Shown: positions 15,486 through 29,819, counted from the first letter of the stretch. The stretch is DNA of 64,000 nucleotides from JADJPO01 sp963828555 (GCA_963828555.1 CAWHEL010000004.1:744001-808000); one strand, 5' to 3'. The notes: generated by a model from the letters alone, not told the origin. Numbers and translations are program-made.

Positions 15486-17816
15486 CTAGAGCCAGTGGTG
15501 GGTGCTGCCGGTCCTGGCCAGCTCGGGGGGCATGGACAGGGTGATCAGCAGCGGCTGGGCGGCGGCCTTCTCGGCCTGGGTGATGTTCCAGCGCTGACGG
15601 CTGGCGATCATGGCCCGGGCCAGCCCCGACGGCGCCGGGTCTGCCACGAACACGCTGGGCAGCGCGCTGACCGACCCGGCGATCGAGCACGCGGTGCTGA
15701 CCACGACGTGCCGGCCGGCCTCGACCGCCTCGGTGACCCCGCGGCCCCAGACCTCGTCGGTGCTCGGCACCACCACGGTGTGCGCGTCGGCCAGCGCGGT
15801 GGCGCGGGCCTCGGCGTCCAGCTCGTCCAGGAAGATCACGCTGTCCAGAAGGCCGAGCTGATCCGCGAGCTGCACCAGCTGCCCGTACATGGGCCCGGCT
15901 CCCGCGATGGTGAGCACGTCGCCCAGGCCCTGGGCGAGGTGGAAGGCCCGGATCAGCCCGTCGGTGTTGGTGCGCGTGATCAGCGGCCCGAGGAAGAGGA
16001 ACCGGTGCCCCTCTCGGACGTCGACCACCGGCGAAGGTCCGCCGCCCTGCTCGGGCAGCAGCGTGATCCGGTCTGCGGGAACGCCGATGCCCAGCGCCGC
16101 GCTGACCGACTCGGCCCCGGAGGCGAGCACTGCGTCGGCCCGGCGCAGCAGTCGGCGCTGCACCCTGCCCACCCGCGGCGCCACCGGCGCAGCGGCCGAG
16201 GGCTCCGACGACGCGGTGGCATCCGCCTGCCCGGCCACGCGGTAGGAGGCGACCACCGGGATCTGCTCCTTGCGCGCCCAGCGGGCCGCGGCACGGAAGG
16301 CCGGTGACTCCCAGCCGTCCAGCACGACGGCGTCCGGACGGCGACGGATCAGGGTGCGCAGGCTCCGCGTCGGCTGGTAGACGGTGACCCCGTGGGCCCC
16401 TGTGCGCGGCTCGGCCCGCAGCTGGACGACGTGGAACGGCTCGGCCGCGCTGTCCAGCTGCAGCCGCCCGTTGGAGCGGCTCGGGGCGAGCAGCGCGACG
16501 GTCAGGTCGGACAGCTTGGCCACCTCACGCCACAGGGCCAGCCGGTGCGCGGTCACCTCGGTGGCCACCCAGAGCATCCGGTCGGTGCCCTCCAGTGGCT
16601 CGATCGGCTCGGCCGGCGCCGGCTCGGACAGGTCGATCACCTGCTGCGCGGCGGCGGCGTCCTCGGCCAGGGCCGAGGCGTCGTCCGGCACCGGGTAGCT
16701 GCGCTGCAACGCCTGCGCGTAGTAGTCCTCGAGCTCGTCGACCACGTGGCCGATGTCGAACAGCAGCGCGGCGGCGAGCCGGCCGCGGCGGCCCAGATCG
16801 GCGCGCTCGTCCGGGTCGTCGGCCAGGCGCACGATGGCTTGGGCCAGGGCGAACTCGTTGGGCCGGGTGACCAGCGCGGCCTGGCGGGCGCGCAGGGTGA
16901 GCGCGTCCCGGCAGTCACTGGTGCAGATGCTCGGGACGCCGGCCGCGAGCGCCTCCAGCAGGGCGAGGGAGCGGGCGCCGTCCGCCGCGGGCAGCACGAA
17001 CAGGTCGGCGCGGGCGATCCGTTCCAGCACCTGGGCCCGGGTCATCGCGCCCTCGTGGCGCAGCCGGCCGTCCAGGTGCTCCTCGGTAGCGATCAGCTCC
17101 TGCAGGGCGGCCAGCTCGCCACCGTCCGGGCCGATCACGCTGAAGGTGGCGTCCAGCCCCAGCTCGAGGGCGGCCGTCGCGGCGCGGGCGAAGGTGAGCA
17201 TCTCCTTGTCCGGGTGCACCCTGCCGACGGTCACCACGTCGAGCGGTGCCCCGTTCCGGGTCCGCTCCGGGGTGGTCACCGAGGCGACGCCGTCCGGCAG
17301 CGAGACGATCGCCTCGTCGGAGCCGATCAGGGCTGCCACGGCCTCGCGCTCGCCCGAATCGGCCACCAGCCGCAGCGCGGCACCGCGCAGGGCGGGCACG
17401 GTCATCGTGTGGTCGGCCAACCGCCCCCACCCGCCCTCGGCCGGCGCGAGGTCACCGTGCGCCTGGACCACATAGGGGATGCCGGCCCGCTCGACCAGTG
17501 AGGTGGTCAGCAACGGCCCCAGCTCGCGCGAGAGGTGCACATGCACCAGGTCGAAGGTGGCGGCGTTGCGCCGGAGCCAGGCGGTGAGCCGGGCAGTGAA
17601 CCGCGCGACGGCAGCGCCTCCCGTGCCGACCCGCAGCAGGTGCGCGGGCACGCCGTCGAGCACCTGGGGCGGTAGCCCCCCGCCGTGCCATCCGGCGAGC
17701 AACTGCGCCTCGTGCCCGCGCCGGCGGAGCTCGACGCACTGGTTCAGAGCGACGGTCAAAGGACCGCCGCTACCCATTTGGTCATCCACGAATGTGACCA
17801 CGTGGAGTATGCGCAC
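15486..17816 (-). CDS. Two-domain GT4-family glycosyltransferase
   Basis: 776 residues, about twice the normal GT4 length. The N-terminal half (1 to about 395) runs from ILHVVTFVDDQMGSGGP and ELRRRGHEAQLLAG through DVVTVGRVHPDK to LFVLPAADGARSLALLEAL. The second half (about 405-776) has LLAPSRSNGR, DAVVLDGWESP and HRFLFLGPL, then VVVPSTDEVWGRGVTEAVEAG. Each half has the GT-B pattern with a donor-binding C-terminal lobe. Retaining sugar transfer from a nucleotide sugar to a cell-surface glycan is likely; donor and acceptor are unknown. The start is GTG with GGAG 7 bases upstream. It follows another GT4 gene on the same strand, 142 bases downstream of that gene's stop. Confidence 0.85.
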   Translation of the reverse strand: MRILHVVTFVDDQMGSGGPLTVALNQCVELRRRGHEAQLLAGWHGGGLPPQVLDGVPAHLLRVGTGGAAVARFTARLTAWLRRNAATFDLVHVHLSRELGPLLTTSLVERAGIPYVVQAHGDLAPAEGGWGRLADHTMTVPALRGAALRLVADSGEREAVAALIGSDEAIVSLPDGVASVTTPERTRNGAPLDVVTVGRVHPDKEMLTFARAATAALELGLDATFSVIGPDGGELAALQELIATEEHLDGRLRHEGAMTRAQVLERIARADLFVLPAADGARSLALLEALAAGVPSICTSDCRDALTLRARQAALVTRPNEFALAQAIVRLADDPDERADLGRRGRLAAALLFDIGHVVDELEDYYAQALQRSYPVPDDASALAEDAAAAQQVIDLSEPAPAEPIEPLEGTDRMLWVATEVTAHRLALWREVAKLSDLTVALLAPSRSNGRLQLDSAAEPFHVVQLRAEPRTGAHGVTVYQPTRSLRTLIRRRPDAVVLDGWESPAFRAAARWARKEQIPVVASYRVAGQADATASSEPSAAAPVAPRVGRVQRRLLRRADAVLASGAESVSAALGIGVPADRITLLPEQGGGPSPVVDVREGHRFLFLGPLITRTNTDGLIRAFHLAQGLGDVLTIAGAGPMYGQLVQLADQLGLLDSVIFLDELDAEARATALADAHTVVVPSTDEVWGRGVTEAVEAGRHVVVSTACSIAGSVSALPSVFVADPAPSGLARAMIASRQRWNITQAEKAAAQPLLITLSMPPELARTGSTHHWL

Positions 17817-17958
17817 CCGACATCTCCTGCCCGAGGCGGCGCCGCCCCGAGTCCGGCGACGATTGCGGAGAGTTCATATATGGACAACATTGCGTAACTC
17901 GTCGTTCGCGGGTGACCCTACTGTCGATCACACAACGAATCAAGACGAACGCGGAAAG

Positions 17959-19314
17959 TCACCAAGGCCGGGCAAGTGCCGCGTCCACGACGTTGTCCAC
18001 CACGGCCATCGCCGCGTAGTAGTCCAGGTTGTTGTGCGCGTGCTGCACGGCACGCTGGGCCATCAGCGTTCGCAGCTGCGCCTGGCCCGCCAGCCGGCCC
18101 ACCGTCTCGGCCATCGCCGCGGCGTCCTGTGGCGGGATCAGCACTCCGGCGCCGGAACTGCGCGCCACCTCGCTGCCGGCCGCGCCGTGCCGGGCGGTGG
18201 CCGCGATCACGGCCCTGCCGGCACCGAAGAACGAGGCCAGCAGGGCGGTGGAACCGGCATCGCTGGCTCCCGGCCCCTCGCTGAGCACCAGCAGGTCCGC
18301 GGCGGCCAGGGCGTCGGCCATCCGGTTCGGGTCCAGCTCGTCGACGAACCGGACGTTGTGCATCCGGCGGCCCTTCTGCTCCAACCGCCGGCTGCGAGTG
18401 TGGTTGCCGAGCACCACGAACCGGACGTCGCGCCGATGGTGCAGCAGCCGGGCCGCCTCGATCACGGTGTCGCCATCCTGACCGCGGTCGAGGTCGGTGG
18501 TCAGTACTACGACGCCGCGGGTCGGCCAGCCCAGGGCGGCGCGGGCCTCGGCGCGCTCGAGCAGCGAGCGCTCGCCGTTGGTCCAGGCCGGCAGCAGCCG
18601 GATCCGCTCCGGCGCCACCCCGTAGCCCTCGATCGGCCGGCGGAAGCTCTCACTCATGATCATGATGGCGTCGGCGCTGGCCAGGGCGTGCTTCTCCACG
18701 GCGCCGGCGATCGAGGTGCCGCCCGAGGTGGCCAACAGGTCGTGCACCAGTACCACCAGAGGCACCCGGTGCTTGCGGGCCACCCGGGCCGCGGCGACCA
18801 CTCCGCTCAGGCCCGGCGTGGTGGCCACGACCAGGCCGGGAGCGCTGGGCAGTGCGGCGGAGGCGGCCGAGGCAAGCCGGGTGGCCTCGTAGGCGGCGCG
18901 GGTGACCGTGGAGTGCTCGCGGTGGGCCCCGCCGAGGTGGTCCAGGTGCACCACGACGGGGCGGGGCTGCGGCTCCTCGGGGGCCCGCTCGCGGCGGTGC
19001 AGCGAGGGCGTGCTCAGGTGCATCCGGCGCCAGGAGGGCCGACGGGGCAGCGCGGTGAGCAGGGTGACGGTGGCCGCCGAGGCGGCCAGGTGGTCGGCGA
19101 TCTCCAGGGTCTGCGAGGCGATCCCCGCCGACTCGAACCGCTGCCCGAGCCCGATCATGAGCACATGTCGCCCGGCCAGCAGGGTCGGCCCGGTCTGCTG
19201 GCTCGGCCCGGTCTGGGGGCGCTGGACCTGTTGGGCCGGCACGTGGCGCAGCGGCAGTTCGGTGTCGGTGGCGATCCCGCTACCCCGTGCGCGGGACGTG
19301 GAGGGCTGAGGCAT
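17959..19314 (-). CDS. GT4-family glycosyltransferase
   Basis: 451 residues from the ATG at 19314, preceded at 7 bases by GGAGAG. After a non-conserved N-terminus of about 50 residues comes the GT-B fold: GRHVLMIGLGQRFESAGIASQTLEIADHL (no sugar-donor site yet), VVVLTTDLDRGQDGDTVIEAARLL at the start of the second lobe (about 270-293), and ADLLVLSEGPGASDAG..ALLASFFGAGRAVIA in the donor-binding position. The last is atypical because the first acidic residue of the usual E-x7-E pair is not obvious. The likely role is cell-surface glycan assembly together with the next gene. Confidence 0.8.
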   Translation of the reverse strand: MPQPSTSRARGSGIATDTELPLRHVPAQQVQRPQTGPSQQTGPTLLAGRHVLMIGLGQRFESAGIASQTLEIADHLAASAATVTLLTALPRRPSWRRMHLSTPSLHRRERAPEEPQPRPVVVHLDHLGGAHREHSTVTRAAYEATRLASAASAALPSAPGLVVATTPGLSGVVAAARVARKHRVPLVVLVHDLLATSGGTSIAGAVEKHALASADAIMIMSESFRRPIEGYGVAPERIRLLPAWTNGERSLLERAEARAALGWPTRGVVVLTTDLDRGQDGDTVIEAARLLHHRRDVRFVVLGNHTRSRRLEQKGRRMHNVRFVDELDPNRMADALAAADLLVLSEGPGASDAGSTALLASFFGAGRAVIAATARHGAAGSEVARSSGAGVLIPPQDAAAMAETVGRLAGQAQLRTLMAQRAVQHAHNNLDYYAAMAVVDNVVDAALARPW

Positions 19315-19390
19315 GGCTGCTCTCCAACGGCTGGGGAAGGGATGGAAACCGTTGCTGCACAAGGGATTCGATGGGTTCCATCGGGAGCAC

Positions 19391-19430
19391 TGACTCTACG
19401 ATCTTAGAACACAGAGTGGCAATAGAGTCA
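19391..19430 (-). promoter_or_regulatory. Promoter bracketed by an 8-bp inverted repeat (GT4 gene)
   Basis: On the minus strand TTGCCA (19422-19417) and TAGAGT (19398-19393) are spaced by 18 bases. A perfect inverted repeat, TGACTCTA at 19391-19398 and TAGAGTCA at 19423-19430, encloses this promoter, the inner arm covering the -10. The gene starts 70 bases downstream. The layout suggests a dimeric repressor contacting both sides of the promoter. Confidence 0.6.
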
Positions 19431-19460
19431 CGGAGTGTGTCCGATCTCCTTCGGCGTGTC

Positions 19461-20872
19461 TCAGCCGGAGTGTTCACCCAGAACCCGACGGACCGCCCGT
19501 ACCGGGTTCGGCACCCAGTCCGGGCGATTGCGGGTCTCGTAGACCACTTCGTACAGCGCCTTGTCGAGTTCGAGCGCGCGCAGCAGCGCCGCGTCCGGGC
19601 CCAGGTCGCGCCCGGCCCGCTCGGCGTAGCCGGCCAGGAACGCCTCCCGCGCCTCCGCTGCCCAGGCCTGGGCAGCGGCCACCGTGGGATCGTCCTCGGC
19701 CAGGCCCAGGCTCAGCTGGCCGGCGGCGTAGTCGAAGGAACGCAGCATGCCGGCCACGTCTCGCAGGGCCAGATCCGGCTCGAGCCGTTCGGCCAGGGGC
19801 CGCAACGGCTCGCCCTCGAAGTCGAGCAGCACCCAGCCCCGCCCGGGCGCATGCAGCACCTGGCCGAGGTGGTAGTCGCCGTGCACCTGCTGCAGCACCC
19901 GCTGATCGCTGGGCTCGAGCCGGCGGACGACCTCCGCCGCGGCCCGGGCGGCCTCAAGCAGGTCGGCGGACGCCGCGAGCTCGGCCAGCGCGGGAGCCTG
20001 GGCGATCGCCCAGTCGACCCGCCGGTCGAGGCCGTCGGCCAGGGCGGCCAACATCTGTGCGGTGGCCGGGCGGGTGGGCAGGTGCGCCGCCAACAGTTCG
20101 TGCACCTCGGCCGTGGCCACGCCCAGGTCGCGGGCCGGGTCGGCGAAGGAGGCGCCGGTGGCCACCGCGCGGGTGGCCACCCGCCAGGCGTCCTCACTAC
20201 CGCCGAGGAACTCCACCGCGAACGCCAGGTGGCCGTGCGCCGGCACGTCGCCGCCCGGCTCCGACCAGGTGCCCTCCACCCAGCCGGCGGGCTGGGGCAC
20301 TCGGGTGCACCCGGCCGCGGCGAGGGCGGATTGCACGACGACGTCCGGATTGCGCCCGGCATTGACCACTCGGAACACCTTGACGATCAAGGCCTCCGCG
20401 GTGTCCGCGCCGACCACGATCGAGGTGTTCGACTGCTCGCCGCGCAGCACCGAGCTGCTCGCCGCCTCGTCGATCGCCGGCCCGCCCGGCTGGCGCACCC
20501 CGGTCATGACGACTCCGCCCGCACCGTCCGCACCGTCCGCACCGTCCGCGGTGGTGGTGGTGCCGCGGGCGATCAGGCGCAACAGGGCCTGCACGTAGGC
20601 CGGGTCGTGCGGGCCGTCGTAGACCCAGCGGGCGCCCACGTCGTCGAGGTTGATCAGGCCGACCAGCGCATGCTCCAGCTCCCGGACGGGGGCCGGGTGA
20701 TACGTGAGCGGCACCTGGTAGAGCGCCCCGGCGGCCGCCACCAGGTGCACCCGCACGTCACCCAGCACCGCTGTGGCGATGGTGCGCGCGGGCGCGTCGA
20801 GCGCCCCCTTGCCGGCGAACCAGCGCTGGTCCGGCAGCCACCCGGCGAGCAGGTGGTCCAGGGCGGGCCAGG

Positions 20873-20876
<4 letters not shown>
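19461..20876 (-). CDS. mak: Maltokinase
   Basis: 471 residues. Maltokinase phosphorylates maltose at C1 with ATP to give maltose-1-phosphate, the substrate of GlgE. The start LLAGWLPDQRWFAGKG is the diagnostic maltokinase/TreS-C motif. The kinase core has VHGDYHLGQVLHAPG (catalytic loop, about 335-349) and VLLDFEGEP (metal-binding Asp, about 354-362). The ATG overlaps the treS stop by 4 bases. A 9-bp repeat (GCACCGTCC, three times, about 20521-20547) encodes a GlyAla-Asp run near residue 115 that looks like an expandable linker. In some actinobacteria the gene is fused to treS; here it is separate. Confidence 0.95.
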
Positions 20877-22632
<1,756 letters not shown>

Positions 22633-22636
<4 letters not shown>

Positions 22637-24705
22637 GGCACCCTCCGGATCACCATCACGTGGGCCGGCTGGTCGTGCGGGTCGAGCCGCACGTAGTTGT
22701 GCTCCCACCAGCGGAAGCTCTGATCAGTGATCAGGTCGTGCACGGTGAACGAGTCGGACCAGTCCATGCCCAGAGCGGGCATGTCCAGGTGCGCCATCGT
22801 CTCCCGGGTGCCGTGCGGGTCGAGGTTGACGATCACCAGCACGGTGTCGTCCCGCCCGGTGGGGGAGTGCGCGGCGTCCAGGTGGCGCGAGTAGCAGATC
22901 ACTGAGTCGTCGTCCACGGTGTGGAAGTCGATGTTGCGCAGGTAGTGCAGCGCCGGGTGCTCCCGGCGGATCTGGTTCAGCCGGGCCACGTAGCGGGCGA
23001 TCGAGCGCTGCTCGTTGACCGCGCCCGGCTCGTAGGAGGCCCAGTCCCGCGGACGGTACTGGTACTTCTCGCTGTCCAGGTACTCCTCGCTGCCGTGCTT
23101 GATCGCCACGTGCTCGCACAGCTCGTACCCGGAGTACATGCCCCAGGTCGGCGACATCGTGGCCGCGAGGACGGCGCGCAGCTTGAACGCGGCCGGCCCG
23201 CCGTACTGCAGGAACTCGTGCAGGATGTCGGGGGTGTTCGGCCAGAAGCTGGGTCGCATGTAGTTCGCGGCCTCGCCGGAGAGTTCGGTGAGGTAGGAGG
23301 TGAGCTCGTGCTTCGACGTCCGCCAGGTGAAGTAGGTATAGGACTGGTGGAAGCCGACCTTGCCCAGGGTGTGCATCATCGCCGGGCGGGTGAACGCCTC
23401 GGCCAGGAAGATCACCTCGGGGTGGGCGTCGTTGACCCGGCCGATCAGCCACTCCCAGAACTCCACCGGCTTGGTGTGCGGGTTGTCCACCCGGAACACG
23501 GTCACCCCGTGGCTGATCCACAGCTCGCAGACCCGAAGCACCTCGGCGTAGAGCCCAGTCGGGTCCAGGTCGAAGTTCATCGGGTAGATGTCCTGGTACT
23601 TCTTCGGCGGGTTCTCGGCGTAGGCGATCGAGCCGTCGGCGCGGGTGGTGAACCAGGCCGGGTGCTCGCGCGCCCAGGGGTGGTCGGGGGCGCACTGCAG
23701 GGCGAGGTCGATGGCGACCTCCATGCCCAGTTCGCGGGTGCGGGCGACGAAGGCGTCGAAGTCGTCGAAGGTGCCCAGGGCCGGGTGGATCGCGTCGTGG
23801 CCGCCCTCGTCGGAGCCGATCGCCCACGGCGAGCCCGGGTCGTCGGGCGCGGGGGTCAGGGTGTTGTTGCGGCCCTTGCGGTTGATCTTCCCGGTGGGGT
23901 GGATGGGGGGCAGATAGACGATGTCGAAGCCCATCTCGGCGATCGCCGGCAGCCGGTGCGCGGCCTGGGCGAAGGTGCCGGAGACCCACTGCCCGTTCTC
24001 GTCCTGGTGGGCGCCCTCCGAGCGCGGGAAGAGCTCGTACCAGGCGCTGAACAGCGCCCGCTGACGCTGCACGGTGAGCGGGTAGGTGGGCGACACGGTG
24101 ATCATCTCGCGCAGCGGGGTGCGGGCCAGTGCGGCCCGCAGCTCGGGGGAGGTGCCGGCGGCGAGCCGGGCGCCGGCCGGGCGGCCCCCGTCGCGCAGGG
24201 CGTGGACGGCGTCGCGCAGCACCTGGGCGTCGTCCGCGCTGCGGGGGACCTCGAGGGCGCGCTCGAGTACCCGGGCACCCTCCTCGAGCATCAGGTCGAC
24301 GTCGATCTCGGCCGCGACCTTGATCGTCGCGGCGTGCTCCCAGCTGGCATAGGGGTCGCTCCAGGCCTCGACCCGGAAGGTCCAGGCGCCCTCGGCGTCG
24401 GCGGCGACGTCCGCGCCGTAGCGGTCGATGCCCGGGGCGAGTAGATGCATCGGTGCGCGGACGTGCTCGGCGCCGTCCGGATCGGTGAGGATCGCGGTGG
24501 CGGCCACGGCGTCGTGCCCCTCGCGGAACAGGGTGGCGCTGATCGGCACATGCTCGCCGATCACGGCCTTGGCCGGCCATCGCCCGCAGTCCAGGACCGG
24601 GCCCACGGCGAGAACGGGAATCCGCCCGACCTTGGGTGCGTGGGGGCCCGTCCTCGGGTCCGGGGTGCTGCTGACGGTGGGCCGCTGACGACCGGTTTGT
24701 GCCAT
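22633..24705 (-). CDS. glgE: Alpha-1,4-glucan:maltose-1-phosphate maltosyltransferase
   Basis: 690 residues, normal for GlgE. The enzyme lengthens alpha-1,4-glucan with maltose-1-phosphate. An N-terminal beta domain (to about 200) precedes the GH13 core. PPIHPTGKINRKGRNN and the substrate-binding EHPAWF are characteristic, with nucleophile Asp in VFRVDNPHTKP, acid/base Glu in FLAEAFTRP and the phosphate-side KKYQDIYPMNFD. SPTWGMYSGYE is the GlgE-type replacement of the third region. The ATG follows AGGAG and GAGG. First gene of glgE-treS-mak. The branching enzyme GlgB, a usual partner in this pathway, is not in the window. Confidence 0.96.
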
Positions 24706-24900
24706 GACTCCTACCTCATCACTGGACCGACGGGGACGCATCACCCGAACCGTCCCGAACGCGACACGGCAGGTCGCCTCGGTGGGTCGGGGTGATGGTG
24801 CGAACAGTCACTCGATCGGCCGAAACCTATCGGGAATTGAGCGGTCTGTAACCCTTTCCATGGGAGCCGGGTGCACTGGCTGAAACAGGCGTGCAAGAAC

Positions 24901-24914
24901 TGCAAACGCTTGCC
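24901..24914. promoter_or_regulatory. LacI-type operator between glgE and glgP
   Basis: TGCAAACGCTTGCC fits the LacI-family consensus TGnAAnCGnTTnCA at all but the last base and has the central CG. It sits in the 255-bp divergent region, about 33 bases upstream of the glgP -10 at 24947. GTGCAAG just upstream (24891-24897) could be a second half-site. A regulator of the maltose/trehalose type is the best guess; none is encoded nearby. Confidence 0.6.
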
Positions 24915-24946
24915 GCTACAGCAGTGTGTACGGCGGTCACTTGGCG

Positions 24947-24952
24947 TACTCT
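24947..24952 (+). promoter_or_regulatory. -10 element of the leaderless glgP promoter
   Basis: TACTCT lies 8 bases before the GTG at 24961, so the mRNA probably begins at the start codon. No ribosome binding site precedes this GTG. Confidence 0.5.
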
Positions 24953-24960
24953 CACCACTC

Positions 24961-27516
24961 GTGAGAGCCATTCGCCGGTTCACCGTCCGCACCGTTCTGC
25001 CGGAGCCGATCGCGGCTCTGGGCGAGCTGGCCAGCAATCTGCGCTGGTCCTGGCATCCGCCGACGCGGGACCTCTTCGCCTCCCTCGACCCCACCCGCTG
25101 GGCGTCGACGCACAACGACCCGGTTGCCCTGCTGGGGTCGTTGTCGCCCGAGGAGCTTGATGCACTCGCCGCCGACCCGCAGTTCGTCCACCGGGTGCGC
25201 GAGGCCGCCGCCGACCTCGAGGCGTATCTGACCGAACCCCGCTGGTACCAGGGGCTGCAGGGGACGGTCCCGCGCAGCATCGCCTACTTCTCCCCGGAGT
25301 TCGGCATCGCCGCCGTACTGCCGCAGTACTCCGGCGGCCTGGGCATCCTGGCCGGTGACCACCTGAAGTCGGCCAGTGACCTCGCGGTGCCGATCGTCGG
25401 GGTCGGCCTGCTCTACCAGCACGGGTACTTCAAGCAGTCGCTCTCCCGCGAGGGCTGGCAGCAGGAGTCCTACCCGGTGCTCGACCCGAACGAGCTGCCG
25501 ATCGCGCTGCTGCGCGAGGCGGACGGCGTGCCGGCCGTGGTGGAGGTCGGCTTGCCGGGCGGGCGCACCCTGTCGGCGCACATCTGGAAGGCGCAGGTCG
25601 GCCGGGTGCCCCTACTGCTGCTCGACTCCAACGTCGAGGCCAACGACGACGCGGCCCGGGTGATCACCGACCGGCTCTACGGCGGTGGCGGCGAGCACCG
25701 GCTGCAGCAGGAGATGCTGCTCGGCATCGGCGGGGTGCGCGCCCTGCGCATCCACTCCCGTCTGACCGGGGCGCCGGACGCCGAGGTCTACCACACCAAT
25801 GAGGGCCACGCCGGCTTCCTCGGCCTGGAGCGGATCCGCGAGCTGGTGGCCGGCGGGCTGAGCTTCGACGCCGCCCTGGAGATGGTGCGCGCCGGCACGG
25901 TGTTCACCACGCACACGCCGGTGCCGGCCGGGATCGACCGGTTCAGCCGGGAGCAGATCAGCATCTTCTTCGGCGGCGACAACGCGGTGCCCGGTCTTCC
26001 GGTGGACCGGATCCTGGCCCTGGGTGCCGAGGACTACCCGGGCGGCGACCCGGCGATGTTCAACATGGCCGTGATGGGGCTGCGCCTGGCCCAGCGGGCC
26101 AACGGCGTCTCCCAGCTGCACGGGGTGGTCAGCCGCGAGATGTTCGACGGACTGTGGTCCGGGTTCGACCCGGCCGAGGTGCCGATCGCCTCGATCACCA
26201 ACGGCGTGCACGCCCCGACCTGGGTGGACCGGCGGGTGATGGAGCTGGGCGAGAAGTACATCGGCGCCTCGCTCACCCACGACGCGCACGGCTTCGAGGG
26301 CGTGGACCAGATCCCGGACGCGGAGATCTGGTCGGCCCGGCGGGAGATGCGGGCCTCGCTGGTGACCGACGCCCGGCGCCGGGTGCGCTCCTCCTGGATC
26401 AAGCGCGGCGCCAGTCCGGCCGAGCTCGGCTGGGTGGACGGCGTGCTCGACCCCGACGTGCTGACCATCGGGTTCGCGCGGCGGGTGCCGACCTACAAGC
26501 GGCTTACCCTGATGCTGCGCGACCCCGACCGGCTGGCCCGGCTGCTGCTGCACCCGCAGCGCCCGGTGCAGCTGGTGATCGCCGGCAAGTCCCACCCCGC
26601 CGACGACCAGGGCAAGCGGCTGATCCAGCAGGTGGTCAGGTTCGCCGACGACCCGGCGGTGCGGCTCCGCATCGTGTTCCTGCCGAACTACGACATCGCC
26701 ATGGCCTCGACCCTGTACCCGGGGTGCGACGTCTGGCTGAACAACCCGCTGCGCCCGTTCGAGGCGTGCGGCACCTCCGGGATGAAGTCGGCCCTGAACG
26801 GCGGGCTGAACCTGTCCATCCTGGACGGCTGGTGGGACGAGTGGTTCGACGGCGAGAACGGCTGGGCGATCCCCACCGCCGACGGAGTCGACGACCCCGA
26901 CCACCGCGACGACCTGGAGGCCTCCGCGCTGTACGACCTGATCGAGGGCTCGGTGGCGCCGCGGTTCTACGACCGCGACGACCACGGGCTGCCGAACCGG
27001 TGGCTGGAGATGGTGCGGCACACGCTCAGCTCACTCGGGCCGAAGGTGATCGCCAGCCGGATGGTGGCCGACTACGTCAACCACCTGTACGTGCCGGCGG
27101 CGGCTGCCGCGGCGTCGGTGACCCCGGCCGTGGCGGCCTCGCGGTCGCAGGCCAAGGCCCGGATGCGTGAGGGCTGGAGCGGCGTCCGGGTGGAGCATGT
27201 GGAGTCCTCGGGCGTCTCGGACTCCCCGCAGGTCGGCGACGAGGTGTCGATCCGAGCCTTCGTGAGCCTCGGCGACCTGGCGCCGTCCGACGTCTCGGTG
27301 CAGCTGGTGCACGGCCGGGTGACCCCCGAGGACACCCTGGTCGACACGGTGGCGCAGGACCTGACCCACGTCGAGGCCTACGAGGCCGGTCGGCACTGCT
27401 TCGAAGGCGTCGTGAAACTGCGGCGCACCGGCCCCTTCGGCTACACCGTGCGAGTCCTCCCCACCGGCCTCGGCCTGGCCACCCCCGCCGAACTGGGCCT
27501 GGTCGCCAACGCCTGA
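24961..27516 (+). CDS. glgP: Alpha-glucan (maltodextrin) phosphorylase
   Basis: 851 residues. The enzyme splits alpha-1,4-glucan with phosphate, releasing glucose-1-phosphate. The start MRAIRRFTVRTVLPEPI and the first 110 residues are the DUF3417 region of the short actinobacterial/archaeal phosphorylases. IAYFSPEFGIAAVLPQYSGGLG and VYHTNEGHAGF follow. GTSGMKSALNGGLN holds the Lys that binds pyridoxal phosphate (near residue 605). A C-terminal beta domain closes the protein. The start was set at GTG because upstream in-frame sequence lacks conservation and the predicted transcript begins there. It is divergent from glgE, opposing glucan synthesis and breakdown. Confidence 0.95.
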   Translation: MRAIRRFTVRTVLPEPIAALGELASNLRWSWHPPTRDLFASLDPTRWASTHNDPVALLGSLSPEELDALAADPQFVHRVREAAADLEAYLTEPRWYQGLQGTVPRSIAYFSPEFGIAAVLPQYSGGLGILAGDHLKSASDLAVPIVGVGLLYQHGYFKQSLSREGWQQESYPVLDPNELPIALLREADGVPAVVEVGLPGGRTLSAHIWKAQVGRVPLLLLDSNVEANDDAARVITDRLYGGGGEHRLQQEMLLGIGGVRALRIHSRLTGAPDAEVYHTNEGHAGFLGLERIRELVAGGLSFDAALEMVRAGTVFTTHTPVPAGIDRFSREQISIFFGGDNAVPGLPVDRILALGAEDYPGGDPAMFNMAVMGLRLAQRANGVSQLHGVVSREMFDGLWSGFDPAEVPIASITNGVHAPTWVDRRVMELGEKYIGASLTHDAHGFEGVDQIPDAEIWSARREMRASLVTDARRRVRSSWIKRGASPAELGWVDGVLDPDVLTIGFARRVPTYKRLTLMLRDPDRLARLLLHPQRPVQLVIAGKSHPADDQGKRLIQQVVRFADDPAVRLRIVFLPNYDIAMASTLYPGCDVWLNNPLRPFEACGTSGMKSALNGGLNLSILDGWWDEWFDGENGWAIPTADGVDDPDHRDDLEASALYDLIEGSVAPRFYDRDDHGLPNRWLEMVRHTLSSLGPKVIASRMVADYVNHLYVPAAAAAASVTPAVAASRSQAKARMREGWSGVRVEHVESSGVSDSPQVGDEVSIRAFVSLGDLAPSDVSVQLVHGRVTPEDTLVDTVAQDLTHVEAYEAGRHCFEGVVKLRRTGPFGYTVRVLPTGLGLATPAELGLVANA

Positions 27517-27603
27517 CCCGCTTCTGGGGCCTGGGCGGCAGACGGACCACGGTGCTCATCTGCGCGAAACATCCCGGGTACACGGGCGACCTAGCGTGAA
27601 GAT

Positions 27604-27619
27604 CCGCAGAGTGCTGCGG
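27604..27619 (+). promoter_or_regulatory. Small hairpin at the 5' end of the glnN leader
   Basis: CCGCAG and CTGCGG form a perfect 6-bp stem with loop AGTG. A -10-like TAGCGT at 27592-27597 would place the transcription start at about 27603, so the hairpin would form the very 5' end of the mRNA and could protect it. Confidence 0.45.
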
Positions 27620-27644
27620 ACCACGACCAGGGGAGTGAACGCAC

Positions 27645-29819
<2,175 letters not shown>

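Noticed and set aside
22921..24444. Plus-strand frame of 507 codons opposite glgE
   Set aside because: It is antisense to a gene with all GlgE catalytic motifs and shows no family motifs of its own.
27566..27580. GAAAC followed after 6-7 bases by GTAC, resembling a GlnR box before glnN
   Set aside because: Only one half-site fits and the upstream GTnAC partner is absent, so the match is within chance expectation.
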